Part shown: piece by piece, positions 46,384 to 58,294 of the stretch
How positions within the stretch are numbered: the first letter of the stretch is position 1
Layout of the letters: each line of letters opens with the position of its first letter
Assembly (NCBI GenBank): GCA_013350335.1
Contig: CM023540.1
Coordinates: 52,186,552 to 52,250,551 of the forward strand
DNA: 64,000 nucleotides
Reading direction: 5' to 3'
From: Chimonanthus salicifolius
Taxonomy: Eukaryota; Streptophyta; Magnoliopsida; Laurales; Calycanthaceae
Notes under the pieces: generated by a model
What the model was told of the DNA's origin: nothing
The model's database searches: none
Seen by the model: only the letters and a program-made list of their open reading frames with translations
Translations under genes and position numbers: made by a program

Positions 46384-46623
46384 ATGCTTCATTGGTCTCA
46401 TGACTCCACCACTCGCTTGGTTCGAACTACAATACCTGTTAGTACATCAATCGTTGCGTCCGGGGCTCAGTCAGGCCCATTCATAGATATAGATAGTCTA
46501 CCTGTATCACCACCCGCATCACCATCACCACCACCACCACCACCAATCAAACATTTCGCCCACAGTAAAACCATCACAGGATCTACCCTATCAACCCATC
46601 CTAACTTGATAGCCAACGTGTAG
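46384..46623 (+). pseudogene. P1 gag N-terminal remnant
   Basis: The frame reads TRLVRTTIPVSTSIVASGAQ followed by a Pro/Ser-rich stretch with a CCA microsatellite (~46513-46544), ending at TAG. The same opening segment occurs in M2 on the minus strand (60597-60388, RVTPLVSTSIVASEAQ). The capsid core seen in M2 is not found downstream here; instead there is CCCA-rich sequence (46650-46740). In an active Athila/Tat element this would be the start of the Gag polyprotein. Broken. Confidence 0.65.
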
Positions 46624-47188
46624 GTCCAACGTCTGACCAGAATTGATAAGGAAGATCCATTTACCCATTTACCCATCCACCCACACTCATTTACCCATAT
46701 TCACCCACTTATCTCCCTTCACCCAGACCCACCAACCCACTTGTCTATGTCTGAGTTGGTCCGAGTTGTTAGTGTCTACTTTTGAGTTTATCATGTCTAG
46801 TTTAGATTTGCATTGAGTCAGTCTAGCATAGGAGTTTAGTCTATTTAGCACACTCTCCAGTATATCTGAACCCCGATTATTCATTTGACGACATTTTCTT
46901 CTGATTTGCACTGATCACTGTAGATTAGGGAACATTGAGAACAATGTTATTTTTCGAGTTTTGGGGAAATAGGGTAGGTTAAAAAAAATTGTTTTCTTAG
47001 GCAGAGAGACTGAACCTTTTTAAGGGAAGAGTAGGAAAAAGTTGAGACTCCTTGGTGCTTAACAAGATTGTCAATCTTAACTTGAGAAAAGCATGCGTCT
47101 TGACAATCTGACTTAAAAAAAAAATAACATTTTTAGCATTATTACTTAGAGATCGTTACATCATACTTTTCTGAAAAGTTTTTTATAG

Positions 47189-49881
47189 GATTTTGTTGAG
47201 CACTGAAATCTTACATTTTTACCCCTGATTATTGGGTCAGTTAATCCTCAATTTTGTACATAATGATGCATTTAATGTAGTTTGTCAGTTTTGTAGTAAA
47301 AAATGGAAAGTTCAGGAAAATCAAGTTAAAACAACAGAAGATTGCAAGTTTAGAGCTTTAAAGAGAAGGCCTAGGATTATTATAATTATTTCATGTCACT
47401 TTCTAGGATTTTCATATAAATTGATTAATTTAGATCCAGTTATGAGAGTCTATGATTAATTAATAATTTTTATATTTAAAGTAGCTGAATAATTATTTAA
47501 TTCTAGTGGTTAAAAGTTACAATCCAAGTGCCCAAGCCTGAATTTCAAGTCATTGGGCTAAGACTCAGTTCAAGTTGGCCAAGTTATGCTCTACAAAACT
47601 TCAATGGACCAAACCACATGAAAGCCTAGGCGCTCAGACTTTGGGCCAGACTAGTGTGCAAGCTCAGTCCAACTAGGGCCCAAGCTCTCAAATCCAATTC
47701 CAATGGGCCTGAGTTGAGGTCTAGATCCAAATCCAAAGCCCAAGTCCAATGAACTCCATGGTCCATGTTTGAATTTACCTAAGTTCAACCCAACTACCTA
47801 TGTCCAAAACCCATAACCCAACTTCACATCCAACTTCCATCTTAGATCTTAACCGTTCATCTCACATACCCAATTAAGTCAAACCTTAGATCCACTATCA
47901 AATCTAACCCATCCATTCATCTTATCATTAGATCTCCGTCATCCATCATCATCATGATCATCTTAACCTTATATTAGTGTTCATCCATGCATCATATATT
48001 AATTCTTGCATTCATTTCATTCATTGATCATCTTAAGCCATAAGATATTAGGTAATCCAATCACATCCATTCATTCATCTCTTAGAAACCCTAGAGCCTC
48101 CACATGCATCCATCACATACACACATTTCCTTAGATTAAGGTCATGCATTTCATTATCCATTTAAGATCCACCTTTGAATCTAAACCCTCCATCAACCAT
48201 CTACCCATTCGTATAATTATTTTACCCAAAATACCTTAAAGCCATTAGATCAAAATTCATTTAATCTAAGCCCTCTATTCATGAACCTAAGCTATGAATA
48301 ACTTGTAGTTCAAGCTAGCCTCCATGCGCATATTACACCTCATCATCCCATGATTTTTGCAATCTAAAACCTCTCCATGCACTTAGACTAAAAACCATCT
48401 AGATACATCCTTAAGATCTTAACACATATCATCATCCCAATCACAACACCTCACACGATTTTCTCAATCCCAATCCAATCCATTCGAATTTCAACCTAGT
48501 ATACCCTCCATTTCATCTTCCTATCATCCATCCATCCATTCATCTCATCTCTTAATCTCATTCATTCATTCATCATCTCATTGCACAAGCCTAAACTACA
48601 TAACAAATTCGAATTTCACCTTGCCATTCCAAATCCTATTTTCTCTCCTAATCTCCTAACTTCTTTCCTCCTTGACTTAGCCATCAAGGAAAGCCACACA
48701 AAATTTATGTGACAATCCTTGTGCAACCCTAGAATCCAAGCTTAAATCCCCATCATCCATTCCCATTTTGATCCAATCCAGTCTTTTGATTTCTCACCTT
48801 AAACCTTGATTTAATCCGAGCCATCCATCTCTTTTCAAAACCTATAAATGCCCCATTACTCCAAGAGTAAAATTAAAATATGACTTGAAATTCAAAAGGA
48901 CTGATGGTTGCAGCAAAAGACAGGAAGACAAGGAGCACCATGCGAATTTATAAGTGAGAGTATTGATTTTTATCTTTTATGTTGTCTTTCTTATATTTAA
49001 TTTATAAAAGCCTTGTACTTTAATTCTTCCATTTAATAAATGAAAGCATTCATTTAGAACCCTGGAACATCCAATTTCTAAAATACTTTTATAATTATTT
49101 TATTTTTCATTTCAAGAACACAACTTTTATTTATTTGATTGAACATGAGCGTATGAAATAGTTAGGATCTTAATTGTAAGACTTGAATCATGACTACTAA
49201 AGTTTTGATTAATTAAATTAAAAGTTGCGAATCTTGTTTTGTTAATAAATATGAGTTGTATTTTAGATCTTTACGTGAATTTCAGATCTAGGCCTTTACT
49301 TTTTTTACATGTCTTAGGTGATGAACGGTCTATTCTAAACAACCGACCTTTATGTTACTGCATATTTAACTTCAGTCATTTATTTTCGTGCTATTTAATT
49401 TTCTGTCTTTTAATTATGTTAAATCTCATGTTTATTGTGGATTAGTTGTTTTGACCCAAATCTTGTATAATCTAATATTTAATTCTATAATTCTTTAATT
49501 CATTCTTTAATTCTTTAATTCATTGTTTAATTCTTTGATTCTTTTTCTCTTAAATCAATCTCTTTCAAAGATCCATTCAATTAAAGTTAGGAAGATGTGT
49601 AAATAATTTTGTAACTTAAAATCCTAATCATGATTAAGGTTAAAATTTAAGTCACCGTACAAGAATACGAAATCACACATTTTATTTACTAATTTTCCAA
49701 GTTATATGCATGACTCATATAGCGATTCAATTTCTTAAAAACAATTCATTTTTAGAGGACATTAATTTAAATTCATAAATTTTGAGATTTTCCATTGGGT
49801 TCAACCTCGCTCTCACATTACTATACTATGGATGATTCGTGCACTTGCAAGATTTACAAATTTAAAACCATCAACAGATTT
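47189..49881 (+). mobile_element. Solo LTR inside P1, same broad family, with target duplication
   Basis: The LTR 47194-49876 (2683 bp) starts TGTTGAGCACTG, ends CATCAACA, and is flanked by GATTT at 47189-47193 and 49877-49881. Element M2 shows the uninterrupted site on the minus strand (plus 59750-59768: AGTATAAATCCTATAAAAA), so the insertion is well supported. It differs from the P1 LTRs at many positions and looks like another subfamily or an older lineage. Confidence 0.93.
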
Positions 49882-51296
49882 ATACTTGGAAACTTCCGTA
49901 TACAGCTATGTTAAGTTTAGTCTGAAAATGAAAAATATTCATGAGTAGAGTGATCACCAAAGGAATACTAGTGGAGATTAAGACCCAGTGAGCTTTATAG
50001 GCTATTCTTTTCTTCTGAGGGTTATAAATCAATTCCATTTTCTTTGGTAGCTCAAATAAGTTGTTGTTAATCTCATTTTTCATCTTGGTCATATTACTAA
50101 GAACGCCATCAAAATTGAGTTAGTATGCCTAAATTTTTTCCAAATTTATTTGAAACAACGAAATCATCTTATTAAGCTTAAGATATGATATAGACCATTT
50201 TGGGATCTTTTGAGCCTAAAAGCCCACCTATATTTGGTCATTCATCTTGATAGTTTCCCAGTTGAGCCTTTAAAGTAGCCTATTTTCTTGACCAGCCATG
50301 TTTACCATACCCAACTCCAGTTCAGGAGTATGAGCCAATTTAAAATATCCATGACCTATTCTTAGAAAATGTTAGAGATGACAATTTGGGATGGTACTCT
50401 AAAAAAAAAAAAAGAACCTAAATAAGGGAACATCCATATACCAAAGAAGGATCCCCTGAGGAAAAAGAGGAAAAATGAAACTTCGAAAAGTGCTGAAAAG
50501 AAAAATAAAGGAAAAGTGTCCCATTTAACATTTTGAAGACCTCTAACCTTTCTATTCAAAGTATGTATTTTTAGAGCCTTCTATCCTTTTTTTATTTGAA
50601 CCGGTCCTAAGACACGTTTCATCCTATTGATTTTAAGCCTAAATAGGATATTTCATATGGAGAATAAATGAGGGAAAATTATGGTATTTGACACAACGTT
50701 CTCAGGAAAGTGACACCTATTCATAAGATCATTCATTTTCTTTGATATGAACTGTCTTTGTTAATACATATGTGAGACATTTTGATTTAAATACATAAAT
50801 TCTGCTCACATATATTTTGAGAGAAAATGAACCCAAACCTCTAAGTGTTAATTTTCCCGAGAGATATATCCAGTAAGGTTTGTAGTAAAAACGCATTTTC
50901 CAATGGTGTGAACAAAACTTGGGTCTATTTCAAAAAAGAAGTCTATTTAAATATTGGCTAAGCACACATTAAACTCCGGGTATAAGCATTATAAAATGAA
51001 TTTTAGAGTTGTATGATATTTAGACCCCTATTCTACGTGTTCTTGTTAAAGATGTTGATGTTTGTGGGTATCATCACTAAAGCCCTCACTAGACTATAAC
51101 TCGTCCACTAGGGGTAACCTAGGAGTTTAAAGGCTTCTTGCATACGTTAAATACAATTGACAGTGCCAACGAAAGTGGTGTAGTTTTTAGGTTTAGCTTA
51201 GGTTTTTGTTTATAGGTTTAGTATAGGATTAGATTAGATTTTTAATTTTTTAGTCGTAGATTTAGGTAGTTTTGCTTGAGGGTTAGCAAAATCTGA

Positions 51297-51309
51297 CTTT
51301 GGGGGTATT
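51297..51309 (+). promoter_or_regulatory. Polypurine tract of P1
   Basis: CTTTGGGGGTATT lies immediately before the 3' LTR. M2 has the equivalent (plus 58295-58307) on the other strand. Confidence 0.75.
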
Positions 51310-53615
51310 TGTTAGCACTGAAATATTACATTTTTACCCCTGATTATTAGACTAATTAGCCTTGATTTTGTATATATTACATGTGTTTAATGTCATTTTC
51401 TAGTTTTATAGATAAAAATGGAAAGTTTAGGAAAATAATCTTAAAACAGTGGATAATTGCAAGTTTGGTGCTTAATTCGGAAGACCTGAAATTTTTATGA
51501 TTAATTTCACTTCACTTTTAGGGTTTTCTTATAAATTGGTTAATCTAGATCCAGTTATGAGAGTTTAGATTAAATCAATATTTTAGATTTTAAAGTGGTG
51601 AAGTTAATCATTTATTTTCGAAAGAAAGAACCTGCAATTCAAAAGGAAGGCTGGATTTCAAGATTAATGTGCTAGAAATCCAATTTAATTGGGCCAAGCT
51701 AAGCTCTACAAGCTATCACTGGGCCAGGCCACAGGCAGTCCATGAACATATCAAAGATGGGCCCGGCCAATGTGCACTCTAAAGTCGAACAAAGGCCCAA
51801 GCCCTCAAGCTCAAGTCCAAGATCCAATGGAGGCCCATGTGCTAATTTATAGGTCCAAAATCCAAGTCCAAAGCCATCCACACGCCCAAAGCCTTGTCCA
51901 TTTCCATGTCATCCACACCATTCATTCTCCATATTCAATCTCAACCCTTCATCTCATTTCATAAACCATAGGAAAACCCTAAAGTCACCTACCATATCCA
52001 AAACATACATGCATCATATTAGATCTAGGTCATCCAATTCATCCATCACATAGATTAATCTTTGGAGTAAAATCATCCATGCATCATTTTATCATTCAAA
52101 AATTTAGCTCATTCAACCAGTAGCTAACCTATTAGATTAGGTTCATGAAATCATAGCCATTCATCTTATTCAACCCTAGATTTAGATTAACTTGCACCCC
52201 AAGCTAAACCACATCACCTCACACGATTTTCTCCAATCCTCCACCTATCCATTCGAATTTTACAGTCATTAACACCTCATCCCTTATCCTCTCATGACAC
52301 ACGATTTTAGCAACTAAAAATTCTCCATGTGCTTGACAAAAAATCCATCAATATTCATTCCATAATATATTTTCCACCTTAATCATCTATCTCTCCAACT
52401 CTTACATGATTTTGCACAATCTCCACCACCTCATGTGCATATCATTAAGTCAACATGCTGGCCATTTCATCTCTCAATCATCCATCCATCCATTCATTTT
52501 AACTTTCAATCCCATACACTCATTGCATTTCTTGCACGAAACCCTAACACCATGTGTCAAATTCGCCCATACCAAGTCCAATCCCTATCTTCTCTCCACC
52601 ATTGCTTAGCCACCAAGATAAGCCACCCAAATTTCGTGTATGCCTTGTAACCCTAGCATTTTCTTCTTAAAATCTCCTCCGTTCACTTCTAAATGAGATC
52701 CAATCCAAGTCATCAATTCACAACTTAAACCAAGATTAAATCCCAACCGTCCATTCCAACCTAAGGCCTATAAATAGAGCACTGAAGCACTCAGGCCGAG
52801 GATAAAAGTTCAAGAGACAAGAAGACAGGAGTCCCCACAAGATTTTACAAGTGAAAGTTGTAAATTTACGTCTCCATTTTGTTTATTTTGTTCTCAATTT
52901 ATGTATGCCTATACTGAATTCTTCCATGAAATAAATACAAGGCGTTCCTTTAAAACCCTAGAAAGTCTGATTATGCAGATTTATTTTTTATGCTCTCTTT
53001 TGATTTAATTTTAAATTTGTATTCGTTGTTTAATTAAATGACTTAGGTTGTAAGTGTAGAATCTAAGAACTAAACTTTAATTAAATTAAAGATTATTAAT
53101 TTTAATTAAATGGTGTAAATTGATTTTTTGAATTCTTGCATTGAATTTCAGATCTAGGTTTTGTATTTGTTCATATATTTCTTGTGCGATGAACGGTCTA
53201 TTTTTGTACGTTCATGTACTTTATTCTTTAATTCTTTGTAACAAAAAATTCTTTCTCCCAAAGATTCTTTAACTAAGGCTGGAGATATGATACTTCGATC
53301 TTAAAACATGTGATTTAAATTAAGACGAGACTACATATTCATATTTCACTAATTTAGTAAAAAGAAGAAGGATTTTATTCTCGACTTGTTAAATTCATAA
53401 GTTAGATAATAATGGTGTTAACTATGGTTTTCTGAGATCTAAATTAAAATTGTAATTCCATGTATTCGATTTCTTAAGATTACATCTTTTTAAAGGTACC
53501 AATTTAATTTAAGCATATATTTTGAGGTTTTTTTTTTTTTGTTCAACCTCACACTCATACTGTTATACTATTAAATTGCTTGCGAGATTATAAGTGTAAA
53601 ATTTGCACATCAACA
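51310..53615 (+). repeat. P1 3' LTR
   Basis: This 2306-bp LTR has TGTTAGCACTG...CACATCAACA ends. Near 53195 it has lost about 150 bp compared with the 5' LTR. Confidence 0.88.
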
Positions 53616-54134
53616 AGTTGGAAAAATTGTTTAGAGATTTTAGGAATGAACTTGGATCGATTTTTCATCAAATGCATGGAGAACTTTAGTTACAAAAATC
53701 GTGTGGAGTGTGTGTGATGTGTCGTGTGGATTGGGATAGGGTTGCTTGGGTTCCAAGTTGGGTTAGATCATAGGTGGATGGATTTGATTGGTTTGGGTTT
53801 AATCTAATGGTTCAACTAATGGATGGCTAATCTACATTTATGAATGATAAAATGATGCAACTAATGGATGGTCAATCTACATGATGGATGGATTGGATGA
53901 CCTAGATCTAATATGAATTTTGAATGCATTGGATATAGAAAGGTGGCTCTAGGTTTTACCTAATTTTGATGCGTGAGATGAAGGGTTGAGATTGAAGATA
54001 GAGAATGGATGGTGTGGGTGACATGGAAATGGAGAAGACTTTGAGCATGTAAATGGATTATGGACTTAGGGTTTTGATGGACTTTTTAGTATGGGCTTTG
54101 GATTGGGTTATTGGGCTTCTAAATGAGCACATGG
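53616..54134 (-). repeat. M2 3' LTR, middle piece
   Basis: Continues the LTR cut at 40632. 53621-54005 parallels 63558-63972 (GTTTAGAGATTTTAGGAA and onwards). It ends at CATGG, the duplication of the gypsy solo LTR. Confidence 0.85.
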
Positions 54135-55370
54135 TGTAACACCCCAATTTCTCAATAAAATAGATAATTACGAAAATGCCCCTGGATTGGTAAATTTATT
54201 AATTATGATGTTAAATGAGAAAATAGTGGGGCCCATTGCTCAAATTAAGACCCTATGAGCACATTATAAATGTCAAATTTGATTGAATGGGTAATGAACA
54301 TCAATTTGGATCAATATGGTTAATTGGGTCAAAGGACCCAATTGGACCCAATGGGTCATAATGGACTTATTAGACCATTGGGTGAGCCCAAATTTAATGG
54401 GGTTAAGCTGAATTGATTGGAAATCAAGTGGAGTAAAAATGGGTAGGCTTGATGCACATGTGAAAACCACTTTAAAATGGCTAAATCAGCCCATAAATGG
54501 GTCATGTTGTCAAAACGGGTCAAGGAGCTAAATGGGGACCCAATGGGCCGGGTTGACCAAGTTGACCACGGCTGACCGTGTGGGCCCTCAAATGAGCTAA
54601 ATGGTGAGTTAGTTCAGCTCGAGTTGGACTGATTTGGATTGAGTTTTAATTAAGAAAAGAGTTGCATTTAAATTAAATGGTTGGGTTGACTCAAGTGTAA
54701 TTAATGTATGGTATTTAATGTGGTGAGTTAAGTCATTGAGTTGAGTGAGTCAAAATGGAAATCAAATGGGCTGTAAATTCAGTGAGTTATGTGGAATATG
54801 AGGAGGTGTTTTGGTCTCAAACAAACCAAAACAAGTCCCACATGTTGGGGACTTGTTATGGTGATTTCCATGCTAAATTTTAAATGGAAATGCATGGGAA
54901 TTGGAGGAGATGCATGGGGAGCTGAATGGTCGCATTGGCTGGTGTCAATGGGTGTCTTGGTTGTACCAAGTGACCCTTTGAAATGAGCAAGAGTTTATGA
55001 GGGAAATGAATGGATTAAGTGGCTGAATTACAAAAGAGATAGACCACCTCATTTGGCCGATCTTCACATAGAAAATCTTAAGAATCCCCATCTCTCTCTC
55101 CCTCTCTCCAAACTCTTTGTCTTGGCTGAATCAGCAGTGGTGTTTGTACCAATTGATCAAGCATAAACCAGCAAAGGAAGGGAGGTTAAGAAAGATAGGA
55201 AATAAAGAGCAAAGGCAAGAAGAAAAGCTTGGAATTTGGTAAGTATTTCCATGGATTTTTGTTTAAAAAGATGGGACAAATGGAACATGTTTTGGGCCAT
55301 GGGTATGGCCGAATGCATCAAGGTTTAAACCTTGGGTAATGGTGGTTTAAATATTATAAAAGGGATCATT

Positions 55371-56532
55371 GGGTTCGGCCACCTTGGAGGGCCGAACCCC
55401 ATGGAAATAATTGGTTGGTTTTGATGGTTTTTGTAACTTGAAACCATGCAAGTGTGGGACTGTTTTAGATGTTTTTATTAGACTTAAAATGCATGTTTTA
55501 AAAAGGTTTAAAACATGTATTTGGATGTCATGAATGGCTGAATGTATCATGGGTCTAAACCTTGGGTATAAAATGATGAAAGGGATCATTGGGTTCGGCC
55601 ACTTGGATGGCCGAACCCCATGAAATGATGTTGGAATTTTGATGGTTTTTGTAAGTTAAAACCATGCAAATGATGTACTATTTTGGAAGATTAAATTAGA
55701 CATAAGATGAATGTTTAAAAGGTTCAAACCAAAGGCCATAGAGTTCGGCCAATGAGCATGGCCGAACCCCATGAAATGGTGTGATAATTTTATGGTTAAT
55801 GATGATGGTTTTGAGAGATAAAAACCATACATTACCATGGGGTTTTTATGTGATTTAATTGGAGTTATGGTTACTGTTTTGGGTCAGCCTTTGGATGGCT
55901 GAACCATGTATCTAACTTGGTAAAAGAGTGGAGCCTAAGTAAGTACATAAGTGGAAATTATTGAACCAAGGGAACCATTGGGTTCGGCCATGTGTATGGC
56001 CGAACCCCATGGATCATTTTATGTGGACTATTTTATTGAATCAAATGGTTTCAAATTTAAAGATCATGGAACATCTTGAGTGGTTGATAAATGATTGTTA
56101 AGTGAACATTTGGACAAGTCATGGGTCGGCCATATGTATGGCCGAACCCCATGGACCATCTCATATGGAGTTAAAGGATGGAAAGGATGGTGAGTAATAT
56201 GGACCATGACTATGAGTTTATGAATCAATTTTATGGGAATAATTGGTGTGGTTCGGCCATGTTGTATGGCCGAACCCCACTAAAATGGATTTGTTGTGGA
56301 TAATAATGGTTAGCAAGGTTAAGTGTTGCTTAGCCTAGTGGCATTATGATAAATATGTAGAAAAAGATTAAAAGGATATGAATGAGGGGTTAAACCAAGG
56401 TGGTATGGTTCGCCCATGGTGTATGGCCGAACCCTACCAAGACATATTTGAAGGGTGAAATAGTTATCAAATGGAAAAGGAAGATTAAATTCCAAAGTGG
56501 GTGAGGTTCGGCCATGGGTATGGCCGAACCCC
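55371..56532. repeat. Nine dispersed palindromes GGTTCGGCC...GGCCGAACC
   Basis: Copies lie at about 55371, 55591, 55741, 55881, 55980, 56122, 56250, 56407 and 56504. Each has arms of about 9-12 bp around a 7-12 base centre that is often ATGTGTAT. Spacing is about 100-220 bp, and neighbouring sequence is only partly conserved. The copy at 55881 is decayed. Confidence 0.9.
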
Positions 56533-56835
56533 ACAAGATGGAATATGGAATTTGGACTTGATAAGAAATCCAATGGTTATGATATTAACTTGTCGTTGTA
56601 TAAACATGGAAGCGGAAGTTGAACGGCAGGCAAGTCATGAGCAAGTGACGCTTTGAGAAAGAAGAAACACCAAAGCTAATCTTCGGTAGGTTTCCTACCT
56701 ACTTGTAACCACAGTTTTATCTTGGTTTTTATGAGATTCATGTTTATTTTATTGGTTTTGAATGATGGATATTATTTACATGTTTCATATATACATTGGC
56801 ATCTCATGCATGGATATGGGATGATGATTGAGGAA

Positions 56836-57031
56836 ACCGGAGCCCACACTCCGTCGGTATGCTCGTGATGCAACTGTGGGGCCTCCTTGGACGGTGAGGG
56901 TCCCGCCAGGAGGATTATCTGTCTGTTATGGACACCGGAGCCCACACTCCGTCAGTATGCCCGTGATGCAACTGTGGGGCCTCCTTGGGCGGTGAGAGTC
57001 CCACCAGGAGGATTAATATGTTGATATAAGA
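56836..57031 (+). repeat. 98-bp tandem repeat, two units
   Basis: ACCGGAGCCCACACTCCGTC starts at 56836 and again at 56934. The units differ at a handful of positions. Confidence 0.9.
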
Positions 57032-57770
57032 CACGTCAAGTGATGGCTATATGTATGTGTGATGGGGTAGGGCTCATTACATTTGCATACATACATAGCA
57101 TGGTTTTATATGTTTTTGATAATCAGAGATTGATATATGCATGTTTTATAAGCTAACCATGTGGTAGCCCTGATCGGGAACCTACTGGGCGCGTTGATCT
57201 AACGCCCTAATTCTATCCTTAGATGATAATGCAGGAACAAGGAAGGGGAAAGAGAAGGTTGATGACCAGGAGGGTAGCCAAGCTTAAGAGCTTGATGTTG
57301 GAATGATTTTTATAATTTACTGTTATTTGGATTTCGTTTATGGACATGTAATAGCTAGTATCTTTGCGATGGTTTCAATTATAGTCTTGATGTTGGATAT
57401 ATGAATTAAGTTGTTGTAGATAAATGCTAAGTTTGAGAATAGTCTAATGAGGTTATTATGTTAAAGTAAACTTGACCTGTACTTTGCTATCTGATAATGG
57501 AGCAGTCTGAGTATTGATTATAATTCCGCATATTTGACTTATTCCGCAATCAGTTATGTCTATTCCGCAAGTTTTACTTAGTTCCATATGTGTGTTGGTT
57601 ATCATGGTTTAGTCCATGCACACATGGGTGGCCAGTTAAGGGTCGGACTTGGGAAGTCTGAACTTAGCTCGCATCGTGGCGCCGCCCGCTCTCTTCCGAT
57701 TTTATTCTATTATTATTTTAAAAAAAAATTAGACTCTGATTTCTCGGAGAGGGCGGGACGTTACACATGG

Positions 57771-58294
57771 ATCTCCAGTGGAACTTGGACTTGAGCTTGA
57801 GGATTTGGGCCTTTGTTGGACTTGAAGTGCACATTGGCCTGGACCATTGTGTGAAATATGCATGGACTGCTTGTGGTTTGACCCAATGTTGGTTTATGAA
57901 GCTTAGCTTGACCCAATTGAAGTGGATACCCATGGATCTTGAATTTTAGCCTTTGGCACTTGAATTACATGTTCTCTCTTCCAGAATTTAATAATTAACT
58001 TCATCACTTTAAAATCTAAAATATTGATTTAATCTAGACTCTTATAAATGGATCTAGACAAAGTAATTTACATGAAAATCCTAAAAGTGGAGTGAAATTA
58101 ATCATAAAAGTTATGGATCTTCCAAATTAAGCTCTAAACTTGCAACTATCCACTGATTTGAGATTGTTTTCCTGTACATTCCAAATTTATCTAACAAACT
58201 AAGAAATGACATTAAATGCATGTGATATATATAAAGTTGAATGCTAACTAGTCCAATAGTCATGGGTAAAAATGTACTTTTTCAGTGCTCAACA
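57771..58294 (-). repeat. M2 3' LTR, right piece (LTR 5' end)
   Basis: Continues across the solo LTR to the LTR start at 58294 (plus strand TTTTCAGTGCTCAACA). Matches 39005-39322. Confidence 0.85.

Larger units (their letters stand above)
40633..53615 (+). mobile_element. Element P1: Athila/Tat-like retrotransposon, plus strand, nested in M2
   Basis: The 5' LTR is 40633-45063, with a copia solo LTR inside. The primer site is 45068-45088, the interior 45064-51309, the purine tract about 51297-51309, and the 3' LTR 51310-53615. It is flanked by GGTTG/AGTTG. The interior holds a family-related solo LTR (47194-49876). Subtracting that, 3.6 kb of interior remain, colinear with M2 in its outer parts and lacking pol. 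P1 carries a stretch (46918-46980, ACATTGAGAACAATGTTA) like that found downstream of pol in Athila/Tat elements, so its interior looks deleted differently from M2. Confidence 0.85.
54130..57770 (+). mobile_element. Large gypsy-type solo LTR (3.6 kb) with target duplication
   Basis: The LTR 54135-57765 starts TGTAACACCCC and ends GGACGTTACA, so its ends are inverted (TGTAAC/GTTACA). It is flanked by CATGG at 54130-54134 and 57766-57770. The M2 LTR reads on across it. The start sequence does not recur near the end, so it is a lone LTR and not a short element. Ends and length fit Tekay/Del-type chromovirus LTRs. It contains nine hairpin-forming palindromes (55371-56532) and a two-unit 98-bp repeat (56836-57031). 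Short ORFs inside (for example 54789-54986) are chance. Confidence 0.92.

Noticed and set aside
54789..54986. 65-codon ORF in the gypsy solo LTR
   Set aside because: Inside a defined solo LTR, no domain, no sign of conservation.
55371..56532. CRISPR-like or tRNA-like hairpin series
   Set aside because: Spacing is 100-220 bp and irregular, there is no cloverleaf, and the location inside an LTR explains it as an LTR feature.
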